A stretch of 47,302 nt of DNA from Ilumatobacter sp. GTDB lineage: Bacteria; Actinomycetota; Acidimicrobiia; Acidimicrobiales; Ilumatobacteraceae. Positions 27,848 to 36,307 of the stretch are shown in pieces; position 1 is the first letter of the stretch, and each line of letters starts with the position of its first letter. The stretch is taken from assembly GCA_013002175.1 (NCBI GenBank), contig JABDKP010000182.1, positions 1 through 47,302 of the forward strand. The letters run 5' to 3'. The notes under the pieces are model-generated. The model worked only from the letters and a program-made list of their open reading frames with translations, did not search any database and was not told where the DNA came from. The position numbers and the translations under genes are program-made.

Positions 27848-28858
27848 ATGAATCTGGCGGGACGGGCGAACACCACGCCGGTGGGAGTGGAGTGGCCGAC
27901 GGTGGCTTTGGCCGTGGCGGTGCACGGCAGTTGGCTGGCGATCGTCCTCAGTCACCCGCTCGTGCCGTGGTGGGCGACGACGTTCGCACTGGCGATCGTG
28001 CTCGCATGGCACGGCTCGCTGCAGCACGAGGTGATCCACGGCCACCCGTTTCCGAACCGTCTCGCGAACGACGCGCTCGGGTCGATCCCGCTGTCGCCGC
28101 GCCTGCCCTATCTCGCCTACCGACGTGACCATCTGCGCCATCACGCGTCGCCGTCGCTGACCGACCCGCTCGACGACGTCGAGAGCTACTACTTCACCCC
28201 TGACGAGTGGCGCCGGTTGTCGCACGCCGGCCGCTGGGTGGCGGTCGCGCACACGACGCTGCTCGGCCGGATGCTCCTCGGCCCGCCACGTGAGATCATG
28301 ACGGTGTGGGGCTCGCACTTCCGCGAGATTCGCCGCGGGGACCGCGCGCTCGGCCGGTGGTGGACCGCGCATCTCCTCGGGTGCGTCGTCCTCGGCTCCT
28401 TCGTCGTCGGCGTGGTCGGCATGCCGATCGGGACGTACCTCGGCGCGATCTACGTCGGCCACGGCTTGAGCCTCGTGCGCTCGTTCTGCGAGCATCGCTG
28501 GGTCCCCGGTACAGCCAGCCGGTCGGCGGTCGTGCGCTCCGGGCGATTCTTCAGTCTCTTGTTCCTCAACAACAACCTCCACCACACCCACCACGCCCGT
28601 CCCGGCGCACCGTGGTATCGCCTTCCCGGCCTCGCCGCCTCGCTCGAATCGGATCGAGCAGCCGCTGATGGTGCGGGGTGGTACGACGGGTACCTCGACG
28701 TCGTCCGCCGACATCTGCTGCGGCCGACCGACGTGTTGGTGCACCCGACGTACCCCGATCACCGGCGGGAGTCGGGCCTCGACGGCGGCTTCGAGGATGG
28801 CCGTGCGGGCCCGGTCGTCCAGCCGGCACCGCAGCCGGCACCGCAACCGGCATCGTGA
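27848..28858 (+). CDS. Fatty acid desaturase
   Basis: Histidine boxes HEVIHGH, HLRHH, NNNLHHTHH with TM segments. Confidence 0.85.
   Translation: MNLAGRANTTPVGVEWPTVALAVAVHGSWLAIVLSHPLVPWWATTFALAIVLAWHGSLQHEVIHGHPFPNRLANDALGSIPLSPRLPYLAYRRDHLRHHASPSLTDPLDDVESYYFTPDEWRRLSHAGRWVAVAHTTLLGRMLLGPPREIMTVWGSHFREIRRGDRALGRWWTAHLLGCVVLGSFVVGVVGMPIGTYLGAIYVGHGLSLVRSFCEHRWVPGTASRSAVVRSGRFFSLLFLNNNLHHTHHARPGAPWYRLPGLAASLESDRAAADGAGWYDGYLDVVRRHLLRPTDVLVHPTYPDHRRESGLDGGFEDGRAGPVVQPAPQPAPQPAS
28819..28854 (+). repeat. 12-bp in-frame micro-repeat at the desaturase C terminus (QPAP QPAP QPAS)
   Basis: cagccggcaccg cagccggcaccg caaccggcatcg. Confidence 0.75.
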
Positions 28859-29634
28859 CCGGCGTCGCAGCGCTGCGGATGTACGACCTCGACGAGGTCC
28901 GGGCTCCGTGTGAACAGCTCTGGTCAGCGGTCGCGTCGCGGCTCGACGACGCGCCGCGCGAACTGACGTGGACCGGCGCGCCCGGCGTCGAGTGGAGCGA
29001 TCCGGACCTCGTGCTCGGGCAGACGTGCGGGTGGCCGCTCGTCACCGACCTGCGCGACGCCGTCACGGTCGTCGGCGCGTTCGACTACGACATCGCCGGT
29101 GCGGACGGTCGCCCGCAGTACGGCAGCGTGCTCGTCGCGAGCGAGGCGCGCCCGCTCGACGCGTTCCGCAACACCGTCGCCGCGGTGAACGGCACCGACA
29201 GCCTGTCCGGGTGGGTGTCGCTCGGCGTCGCCGTGGCCGACGCCGCACGTCCGGCACCGTTCTTCAGCCGACTCGTCGAGACCGGGTCACATCGTGCCAG
29301 CGTCGAGGCGGTGCGGTCGGGCGACGCGGCACTCGCGTCGATCGACGCGGTGTCGTGGGCGCTGCTGGAACGCCACGTCCCGTCTCTGACACGGGGCCTC
29401 GTCGTCGTCGGCAACGGTCCGACGGTCCCGACACTGCCCTTGATCACGGCTGCGCCCGACCCCGAACCGCTCCGTGACGCGCTCGACGCGGCGCTCGCGG
29501 ATCCCGCGACCGCTGACAGCCGGGCGGTCCTGCTGATCAACGGATTCCACCGCCTCGACCTGTCGTCGTATGAAGCGCTCGTGCGGCTGGGTCCGGTGGC
29601 GAGCGAGACGCTCGGCTGCCGCGCTCACGGGTGA
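28855..29634 (+). CDS. PhnD/SsuA/transferrin-family substrate-binding-like protein
   Basis: LVLGQTCGWPLVTDL, YGSVLVASEARPLDAFRNTVAAVNGTDSLSGW, AALASIDAVSWALLER; GTG start overlapping desaturase stop; no obvious signal peptide. Confidence 0.65.
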   Translation: MTGVAALRMYDLDEVRAPCEQLWSAVASRLDDAPRELTWTGAPGVEWSDPDLVLGQTCGWPLVTDLRDAVTVVGAFDYDIAGADGRPQYGSVLVASEARPLDAFRNTVAAVNGTDSLSGWVSLGVAVADAARPAPFFSRLVETGSHRASVEAVRSGDAALASIDAVSWALLERHVPSLTRGLVVVGNGPTVPTLPLITAAPDPEPLRDALDAALADPATADSRAVLLINGFHRLDLSSYEALVRLGPVASETLGCRAHG

Positions 29635-29695
29635 CCGGGGCACGCGCCCGGCGCAGTGTGCGGACCGCCGACCCCTCCCTGACCGCCGACCGCTG

Positions 29696-29742
29696 AATCC
29701 GTCACCCCCGGTTGACGCGTGTGTCAACTCAGGTTGACGATT
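29696..29742. repeat. Second short repeat family, copy B (inverted relative to copy A)
   Basis: aatccgtcacccccggttgacgcgtgtgtcaactcaggttgacgatt; reverse complement aligns without gaps to 16940-16985. Confidence 0.7.
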
Positions 29743-30412
29743 CGGCACGATCGCCGACCGCCGGCCCGGACGTCGGTGAGGGCTCGCCCGAACGACCGCG
29801 ACCGGCGTGTTCGAACGCCGCGATCACCTCATCGGTGGAGCGGCGCGCGCCCGTCTGGAGGTACTCCATCGCACGCAGCGACGCCTCGTGGGCGTCGAGA
29901 CTCGATCCCGCGACGCAGTCCTCGACGACCCGGCAGAAGTAGTCGTGCTGGTGCGCGTCGACGAAGGTGTAGTGCACACACACGTCGGTGTGCCCGCCGA
30001 TCAGGATCAGCGTGTCCGCATCGAGCCCCTTCAGCAGGATCTCCAGCTCGGTGCCGAAGAAGCACGAGTAGCGGCGCTTGCGGATCACGTAGTCGTCCGG
30101 GCCGACGCCGAGCTCCGCGGCGATGTCGGTGCCGGGATCGCCTTCCAAGAGGTGGACGCCCTCGGCGCCGTCGAGCTCGCGGCCGAAGTCGACGAGGTCG
30201 CGCCGATGCGCCTCCTGGAAGAACACGACTGGCACGCCGTTGCGGCGCGCCGCCTCGACCAGGCCGGGGGCACGCTCCATCCGCTCGCCGTACCCGTCCA
30301 TGAACGGCATCGACGACGGGGACCCATCGGTCGATCCGCCGCCCTGGATGTCGATCACGATCAACACCGGGTTGCCCTCGATCAGTTCACGGGACGGTGC
30401 GTCGGCGCTCAT
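29729..30412 (-). CDS. Isochorismatase-family cysteine hydrolase
   Basis: NPVLIVIDIQGGGS...VIRKRRYSCFFGTELEILLKGLDADTLILIGGHTDVCVHYTFVDAHQHDY. Confidence 0.85.
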   Translation of the reverse strand: MSADAPSRELIEGNPVLIVIDIQGGGSTDGSPSSMPFMDGYGERMERAPGLVEAARRNGVPVVFFQEAHRRDLVDFGRELDGAEGVHLLEGDPGTDIAAELGVGPDDYVIRKRRYSCFFGTELEILLKGLDADTLILIGGHTDVCVHYTFVDAHQHDYFCRVVEDCVAGSSLDAHEASLRAMEYLQTGARRSTDEVIAAFEHAGRGRSGEPSPTSGPAVGDRAESST

Positions 30413-30435
30413 CACCTCGACGGTAGCAAGCGCGG

Positions 30436-30464
30436 TTGACAGTGGTTGAACGATCGTTCAAGAT
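30436..30464 (+). promoter_or_regulatory. Candidate betC promoter with TetR/BetI operator between -35 and -10
   Basis: TTGACA at 30436-30441; perfect 16-bp palindrome TTGAACGATCGTTCAA at 30446-30461; -10-like CAAGAT at 30459-30464 with 17-bp spacing; ATG at 30471. Confidence 0.6.
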
Positions 30465-30470
30465 TCGGAC

Positions 30471-31994
30471 ATGCGCAACATTCTGCTGGTGATGGCCGAC
30501 CAGCTCGCGCCGCACTTCACCGGCACGTACGGGCACCCGATCGTGCAGACACCGCACCTCGACGCGCTCGCCGAACGCGGCGCACGATTCGATGCCGCGT
30601 ACTGCCACTCGCCACTCTGCGCGCCATCGCGGTTCACGATGCTCGCCGGCCGGTCGGTGTCGGCGATCGGCGCGTGGGACAACGCCAGCGAGTTCCCCGC
30701 AGCGACGCCGACGATCGCCCACCATCTCGCTCGATGTGGCTACCGCACCGTGCTGACGGGGAAGATGCACTTCGTCGGGCCCGACCAACTCCACGGCTTC
30801 GAGGAGCGGCTGACGACCGACATCTACCCGGCCGACTTTGCGTGGACGCCGAACTGGGACCGTTCCGGCGAGCGGATCGGCAAGTGGTACCACAACATGG
30901 ACGTGGTCCGGGAGGCCGGTCAGGCGGTCGCCACGTACCAGATCGACTTCGACGATGAGGTCGGCCGAACGGCGCGACGCAAGCTCTACGACATCGCCCG
31001 AGACGCCGACGAGCGACCCTTCTTCCTGTGCGCGTCGTTCATCCACCCCCACGATCCGTACGTCGCGCGGCCCGAGTGGTGGGATCGGTACGACAACGCC
31101 GCCATCGACCTGCCCGAGACGTACGACCTCACCACGGCCGACCCGCACACCCGACGAATCCGCGCCGGGATCGAGGCCGACACGGTCGAGACCACCGACG
31201 ATCAGGTACGCAACGCGCGCCGCGCCTACTACGCGAACACGAGCTACTTCGACAACTGGATCGGCGACCTCGTGGCGACGCTCGACGAACTCGGCAAGCT
31301 CGACGACACGGTCGTGATCGTCACGAGCGACCACGGCGACATGCTCGGCGACCGGGGTGCCTGGTTCAAGATGTCGTTCCACGAGCGCTCCGCCCGCGTC
31401 CCACTCGTGATCGCCGGGCCCGATGTCGCACGGTCGACGGTGCCGAACGTCTGCTCCCACCTCGACCTGCTGCCGACACTGCTCGACATCGCCACCGAAG
31501 GCGGCCCGTGGCCGGAACTCGGCACCGAGCTCGACGGTCGCAGCCTCTGGCCCGCCGCGACCGGCGGAACCGACGACGTCGACGAGACGACCGGCGAGTA
31601 CACCGCCGAGATGACGTCGCACCCGATGTTCATGATCCGGCGTGGCGACCACAAGTACATCCACTGCGACACCGACCCGCCGTTGCTCTACGACGTGGCC
31701 GCCGATCCGCTCGAACGGGTGAACCTCGCCGACGACCCCGCGCACGCCGAACTGGCCGCACGTTTCGCCGCCGAGGTGTCGTGCCGCTGGGACAGTGACG
31801 CGATCCGCGAGCGGGTGCTCACGTCGCAGCACGGGCGCCGCTCGATCCACGAGGCGATGGCCACGTCGTCGCGCCTCGTGTCGTGGGATCACCTCCCGAG
31901 CAACGACGTCGCCGACCAGTACGTCCGCAACCACCAGGACTGGGCCGAGACCGGGCCCCGGCTGCGCTACCCCCGATGGGAAGAACCGCAATGA
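30471..31994 (+). CDS. betC: Choline-sulfatase
   Basis: CHSPLCAPSRFTMLAG sulfatase motif; GKMHFVGPDQLHGFEERLTTDIYPADFAWTPNW and IHPHDPYVARPEWWD strongly resemble BetC; SDHGDMLGDRGAWFKMSFHERSARVPL. Confidence 0.92.
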   Translation: MRNILLVMADQLAPHFTGTYGHPIVQTPHLDALAERGARFDAAYCHSPLCAPSRFTMLAGRSVSAIGAWDNASEFPAATPTIAHHLARCGYRTVLTGKMHFVGPDQLHGFEERLTTDIYPADFAWTPNWDRSGERIGKWYHNMDVVREAGQAVATYQIDFDDEVGRTARRKLYDIARDADERPFFLCASFIHPHDPYVARPEWWDRYDNAAIDLPETYDLTTADPHTRRIRAGIEADTVETTDDQVRNARRAYYANTSYFDNWIGDLVATLDELGKLDDTVVIVTSDHGDMLGDRGAWFKMSFHERSARVPLVIAGPDVARSTVPNVCSHLDLLPTLLDIATEGGPWPELGTELDGRSLWPAATGGTDDVDETTGEYTAEMTSHPMFMIRRGDHKYIHCDTDPPLLYDVAADPLERVNLADDPAHAELAARFAAEVSCRWDSDAIRERVLTSQHGRRSIHEAMATSSRLVSWDHLPSNDVADQYVRNHQDWAETGPRLRYPRWEEPQ

Positions 31995-33154
31995 CCACGC
32001 CCGCCGACATCGCGACGGGCTACCGCGCCGATCCGGCGGCGTCGATGTCGCTGCACGCCGACGCCTACACCCGTCCGGAGTGGTTCGCACTCGAACAGCG
32101 CGCGGTGTTCGGTCGCACCTGGCAATGGCTGTGCCACACAGAGAAGCTGCGCGCTCCCGGCAGCTACGTCGCCGGCGAGGTGGCCGGCATGCCGATCGTC
32201 GCCGTGCGCGACCGCGACGATCAGCTGCGGGCGTTCTACAACGTGTGCCAGCACCGGGCGCACCAACTGCTCGACGGCGAAGGGACGGCGGGGGCGATCG
32301 TGTGCCCGTACCACGGATGGACGTACGACCTCGGTGGGCAGCTCACCGTTGCGCGCAAGACGCAGCACCTCGTCGACTTCGTCCCGGCGGAGATCTGCCT
32401 CGACCAGATCGGCGTCGAGGAGTTCGGTGGCTTCGTCTTCGTCAACCTCGACGTCGACGCGGTGCCGCTCGCCGAGCAGGCCGGTGGCCTCGCCGCCGAG
32501 ATCGCACACTGGGCGCCGGACATCGAACGGCTGACGTTCGCCAAGCGGCTCACCTATGACATCGCATCGAACTGGAAGAACGTCGTCGACAACTTCCTCG
32601 AGTGCTACCACTGCCACATCGCCCACAAGGACTTCGTGTCGCTGGTCGACATGGACACCTACACGGTCACGACGCACGGCATCTACTCCAGTCACATGGC
32701 CGAGGCCGGCCGCTCGGCGAACAGCGCGTACGACGTCAGCGACGCGACCGTTCGCGACCACGCGGTCTGGTGGCTGTGGCCGAACACGTGCCTCATGCGG
32801 TACCCGGGCCGCGGCAACATGATCGTGCTGCAGATCATTCCGGTCGGCCACGACCGCACGCTCGAGACGTACGACTTCTACCTCGAGACGCCGACGCCCG
32901 ACGCGGCCGAGCAGGAGTCGATGCGCTACCTCGACGAGGTGCTCCAGGTCGAGGACATCGCGCTCGTCGAGAGCGTGCAGCGCGGCATGTCGACACCGGC
33001 GTTCACCCAGGGCCGGATCGTCACCGACACGTCCGGGATGATCGGGTCGGGTCTGTCCGAGCACGCGCTCCACCACTTCCACGGCCTCGTCCTCGACGCC
33101 TACACCACACCGGTGACCGTTCACCCGTCGGGGCGGCAGGTGACGTCCGGATGA
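31991..33154 (+). CDS. Rieske-type aromatic-ring-hydroxylating-like oxygenase, quaternary-ammonium subfamily (CntA/YeaW/GbcA-like)
   Basis: CQHRAHQLLDGEGTAGAIVCPYHGWTYDL Rieske motif; SNWKNVVDNFLECYHCHIAHKDFVSLVDMD mononuclear Fe motif with Glu at the bridging position. Confidence 0.88.
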   Translation: MTTPADIATGYRADPAASMSLHADAYTRPEWFALEQRAVFGRTWQWLCHTEKLRAPGSYVAGEVAGMPIVAVRDRDDQLRAFYNVCQHRAHQLLDGEGTAGAIVCPYHGWTYDLGGQLTVARKTQHLVDFVPAEICLDQIGVEEFGGFVFVNLDVDAVPLAEQAGGLAAEIAHWAPDIERLTFAKRLTYDIASNWKNVVDNFLECYHCHIAHKDFVSLVDMDTYTVTTHGIYSSHMAEAGRSANSAYDVSDATVRDHAVWWLWPNTCLMRYPGRGNMIVLQIIPVGHDRTLETYDFYLETPTPDAAEQESMRYLDEVLQVEDIALVESVQRGMSTPAFTQGRIVTDTSGMIGSGLSEHALHHFHGLVLDAYTTPVTVHPSGRQVTSG

Positions 33155-33936
33155 CCGGCCGGGGGATGCTGGACGGCCGGATCGCGCTCGTCACCGGAGG
33201 GTGCGGTGGGGCCGGGCGGGCGATCTGCGACCGGTTCGACGCCGAAGGTGCCCACGTGTACGCCGGCGACCTGTCCGCGGCGGGCAGCCTCGGCGACGCC
33301 AGCGGGCACGGCACGTTCGTCCGACTCGACGTCACGTCCGAAGCGGACGTGCAGGCAGCGATCGCTCTGATCGAAGAGAAGCACGGCCGACTCGACGTGC
33401 TCGTCAACGCGGCGGGCATCGAGCTGGAGCTGACGGTCGAGGAGACGACCCTCGACCAGTGGAACCGGATCATGGCGATCAACGTCACCGGCACGTTCCT
33501 CGCGTCGAAGTACGCACTGCCGCTGCTGCGCCGGTCCGCGTCCGACGGAGGGAACCCGTCGATCATCAACTTCGGTTCGTACGACGGCTTCATCGCCGAC
33601 CCGAAGCTCGCCGCATACTGCGCGACGAAGGGCGCGGTCCACGCGCTGACGAAGGCGATGGCCTGCGACCACGGCCCGGAGGGGATCCGGGTCAACGCGA
33701 TCTGCCCCGGCTACATCGACACGCCGATGCTCGCCCAGTTCGTGCCCGACGGCGTCGACCCCGAGGCTGCTCGCGCCGAGGCGAGCGCCGTTCACCCGCT
33801 GCGCACGATCGGCACGCCGACCGACATGGCGAACCTCGTCAACTGGTTGGCATCCGACGAGGCGCGCTACGCGACCGGTCAGCTCTGGGTGCTCGACGGC
33901 GGCATCTCCGCACAAGTCCAACAGATGAGGTTCTGA
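33151..33936 (+). CDS. SDR family oxidoreductase
   Basis: GRIALVTGGCGGAGRAICDRFDAEGAHVY; NAAGIE; AAYCATKGAVHALTKAMACDHGPEGIRVNAICPGYIDTPM. Confidence 0.9.
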   Translation: MTGRGMLDGRIALVTGGCGGAGRAICDRFDAEGAHVYAGDLSAAGSLGDASGHGTFVRLDVTSEADVQAAIALIEEKHGRLDVLVNAAGIELELTVEETTLDQWNRIMAINVTGTFLASKYALPLLRRSASDGGNPSIINFGSYDGFIADPKLAAYCATKGAVHALTKAMACDHGPEGIRVNAICPGYIDTPMLAQFVPDGVDPEAARAEASAVHPLRTIGTPTDMANLVNWLASDEARYATGQLWVLDGGISAQVQQMRF

Positions 33937-34868
33937 TGTCGACCAACCCGGTGATCATCACGTGCGCGCCGACCGGCGGCATCCACACCCCGACGATGTC
34001 ATCGACGCTGCCGATCACGCCCGACCAGATCGCCGAGGCGTCGATCGGCGCAGCCGAGGCGGGCGCGTCGATCATCCACCTCCACGCTCGCGACCCCGAG
34101 ACGGGCAAACCCGACCCGCGGCCCGAGCTGTTCCAGGAGTTCCTGCCGAAAATCAAGGGGGCGTGCGATGCGGTGATCAACGTGTCGACCGGCGGCGGCC
34201 TCGGGATGAGCCGTGAGGAGCGGCTGCTCGCGGCGACGAGCACGTCACCCGAGATGGCGTCGCTCAACGTCGGTTCGCTCAATTTCGGGCTGTTCCCGAT
34301 GCTCGACAAGTACCGCGACTGGCAGCACGACTGGGAACCCGAGTTCCTCGAGATGACGCGCGACTTCATCTTCCGCAACACGTTCGCCGACCTCGAGTAC
34401 ATCGTGAAGGAACTCGGCCAGAACCACGGCACGCGCTTCGAGTTCGAGTGCTACGACCTCGGTCACCTCTACAACCTGTCGTGGCTGATCGACCAGGGCT
34501 GGATCGAGCCGCCGTTCTTCGTACAGATGGTCTTCGGCGTGCTCGGCGGCGTCGGCGCCGACCTCGACAACCTGATGCACATGCACACGATCGCCGACAA
34601 GCTGTTCGGCAACTCGTACGAGTGGTCGGTGCTCGCCGCCGGGCGCCATCAGATGTCGTTCGCCACCCAGGCCGCGATGCTCGGCGGCAACCTGCGCGTC
34701 GGGATGGAGGACAGCCTGTACATCGGGCCAGGCCAGCTGACGCCGTCGAACGCCGCACAGGTCGAGAAGATCCGCACGATCGTCGAGGCCCTCGGCCTGC
34801 GGGTCGCAACGCCCGCGCAGGCGCGTGAGCGCCTCGGGCTGAAAGGAGCGGACCATGTCAACTTCTGA
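33936..34868 (+). CDS. BKACE (beta-keto acid cleavage enzyme) family, putative dehydrocarnitine cleavage enzyme
   Basis: VIITCAPTGGIHTPTMSSTLPITPDQIAEASIGAAEAGASIIHLHARDPETGKPD; VINVSTGGG; FEFECYDLGHLYNLSWLIDQGWIEPPFFVQMVFGVLGG. Confidence 0.9.
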   Translation: MSTNPVIITCAPTGGIHTPTMSSTLPITPDQIAEASIGAAEAGASIIHLHARDPETGKPDPRPELFQEFLPKIKGACDAVINVSTGGGLGMSREERLLAATSTSPEMASLNVGSLNFGLFPMLDKYRDWQHDWEPEFLEMTRDFIFRNTFADLEYIVKELGQNHGTRFEFECYDLGHLYNLSWLIDQGWIEPPFFVQMVFGVLGGVGADLDNLMHMHTIADKLFGNSYEWSVLAAGRHQMSFATQAAMLGGNLRVGMEDSLYIGPGQLTPSNAAQVEKIRTIVEALGLRVATPAQARERLGLKGADHVNF

Positions 34869-36306
34869 GCTGGACGCCGTCGCCCCCACCGCGACACGAC
34901 TGCTCGTCGGTGGCGAACTGGTCGACGGCGGCGGCCCCCCGGTCGACGTCGTCGACCCGGCCACCGGCGACGTGATCGCGTCGATCCCGACGGCGAGCGC
35001 AGAGCAGGTCGATGCGGCGACTGCGGCGGCGGCTCGCGCGTTCGCCACGTCGTCACGGACGACGCCCGCCGAACGCTCGGCGCTGCTGCACGCGGTCGCC
35101 GACGTGATCGAGGAGCACAGCGCGGAACTCGCGGCGCTCGAATCGCTCGACGTCGGCAAGCCGTGGCCGTCCGCGCACGACGACGAGATGCCGCTGACGA
35201 TCGACACCTACCGCTTCATGGCCGGGGCAGCGCGGACGATCTCCGGTGTCGCCGCCGGCGAGTACGTCGAGGGCCACACGTCGATGATCCGCCGCGACCC
35301 GATCGGCCCGGTCGCGGCGATCGCCCCGTGGAATTACCCGCTGATGATGGCTGCGTGGAAGCTCGCCGCACCGCTGGCCGCGGGGTGCACCGTCGTGCTC
35401 AAACCGTCGGAGATCACCCCGCTGTCGACGCTGCGCCTCGCGGAGTTGCTCGCCGATGTCGTCCCGCCCGGCGTCGTCAACGTCGTCCACGGCGACGGCC
35501 CGACCGTCGGCGAACGGCTGATCAACTCCGCGGACGTCGAGGCGATCAGCGTCACCGGGTCGCCCGCGACCGGGATGGCGGCGATGCGGGCGGCATCGCA
35601 GCAGATCCGCCACGTCCACCTCGAGCTGGGCGGCAAGGCGCCGGTGATCGTGTTCGACGACGCCGACCTCGCCGCGGTCGTGCAGACGATCCGCGAGGGG
35701 TCGTTCTTCAACGCCGGGCAGGACTGCGCCCAGCCGTGCCGGATCATGGCGCAGTCCGGCATCTACGACGACCTCGTCGCCGCGCTCGCCGATGCGGTCG
35801 GCGACATCACGGTCGGGCATCCACGTTCCGACGGTACCGAGATGGGACCACTCGTCAGCGAGCAGCACCGTCACCGCGTCGCCGGGTTCGTCGACCGGGC
35901 TCGCGCAGATGCCGAGGTCGTCACCGGGGGTACCGGCGCGGACGGACCCGGCTTCTTCTATCCGCCGACGATCGTGGCCGACGCGGGCAGCAACGCCGAG
36001 ATCGCGTGCAGCGAGGTGTTCGGGCCGGTCGTGTCGGTGTCGCACTTTGCGGACGCCGACGAAGCCGTCGCGGCCGCCAATGCCGGGAGGTACGGCCTCG
36101 CCTCGTCGGTGTGGACCGCCGACACCGGGCGCGCGATGGACGTCACCAGCCGGTTGCGCTACGGGTTCACCTGGGTCAACACTCACGGCGTCGCCACACC
36201 GGAAATGCCGTGGGCCGCGATGAAGGGGTCGGGCACCGGCTGCGACATGTCGGTGTTCTCGCTGGAGTCGTTCACCGCCGTCCGCCACGTGATGTTCGCC
36301 CATTGA
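34855..36306 (+). CDS. Aldehyde dehydrogenase (betaine-/aminobutyraldehyde dehydrogenase-like)
   Basis: PWNYPLMMAAWKLAAPLAAGCTVVLKPSEITPLS; LELGGKAPVIVFDDADL; FFNAGQDCAQPCRI; EVFGPVVSV. Confidence 0.9.
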   Translation: MSTSELDAVAPTATRLLVGGELVDGGGPPVDVVDPATGDVIASIPTASAEQVDAATAAAARAFATSSRTTPAERSALLHAVADVIEEHSAELAALESLDVGKPWPSAHDDEMPLTIDTYRFMAGAARTISGVAAGEYVEGHTSMIRRDPIGPVAAIAPWNYPLMMAAWKLAAPLAAGCTVVLKPSEITPLSTLRLAELLADVVPPGVVNVVHGDGPTVGERLINSADVEAISVTGSPATGMAAMRAASQQIRHVHLELGGKAPVIVFDDADLAAVVQTIREGSFFNAGQDCAQPCRIMAQSGIYDDLVAALADAVGDITVGHPRSDGTEMGPLVSEQHRHRVAGFVDRARADAEVVTGGTGADGPGFFYPPTIVADAGSNAEIACSEVFGPVVSVSHFADADEAVAAANAGRYGLASSVWTADTGRAMDVTSRLRYGFTWVNTHGVATPEMPWAAMKGSGTGCDMSVFSLESFTAVRHVMFAH

Positions 36307-36307
36307 C

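Noticed and set aside
30387-32090. 567-aa minus-strand ORF antisense to betC
   Set aside because: betC match on the plus strand is unambiguous.
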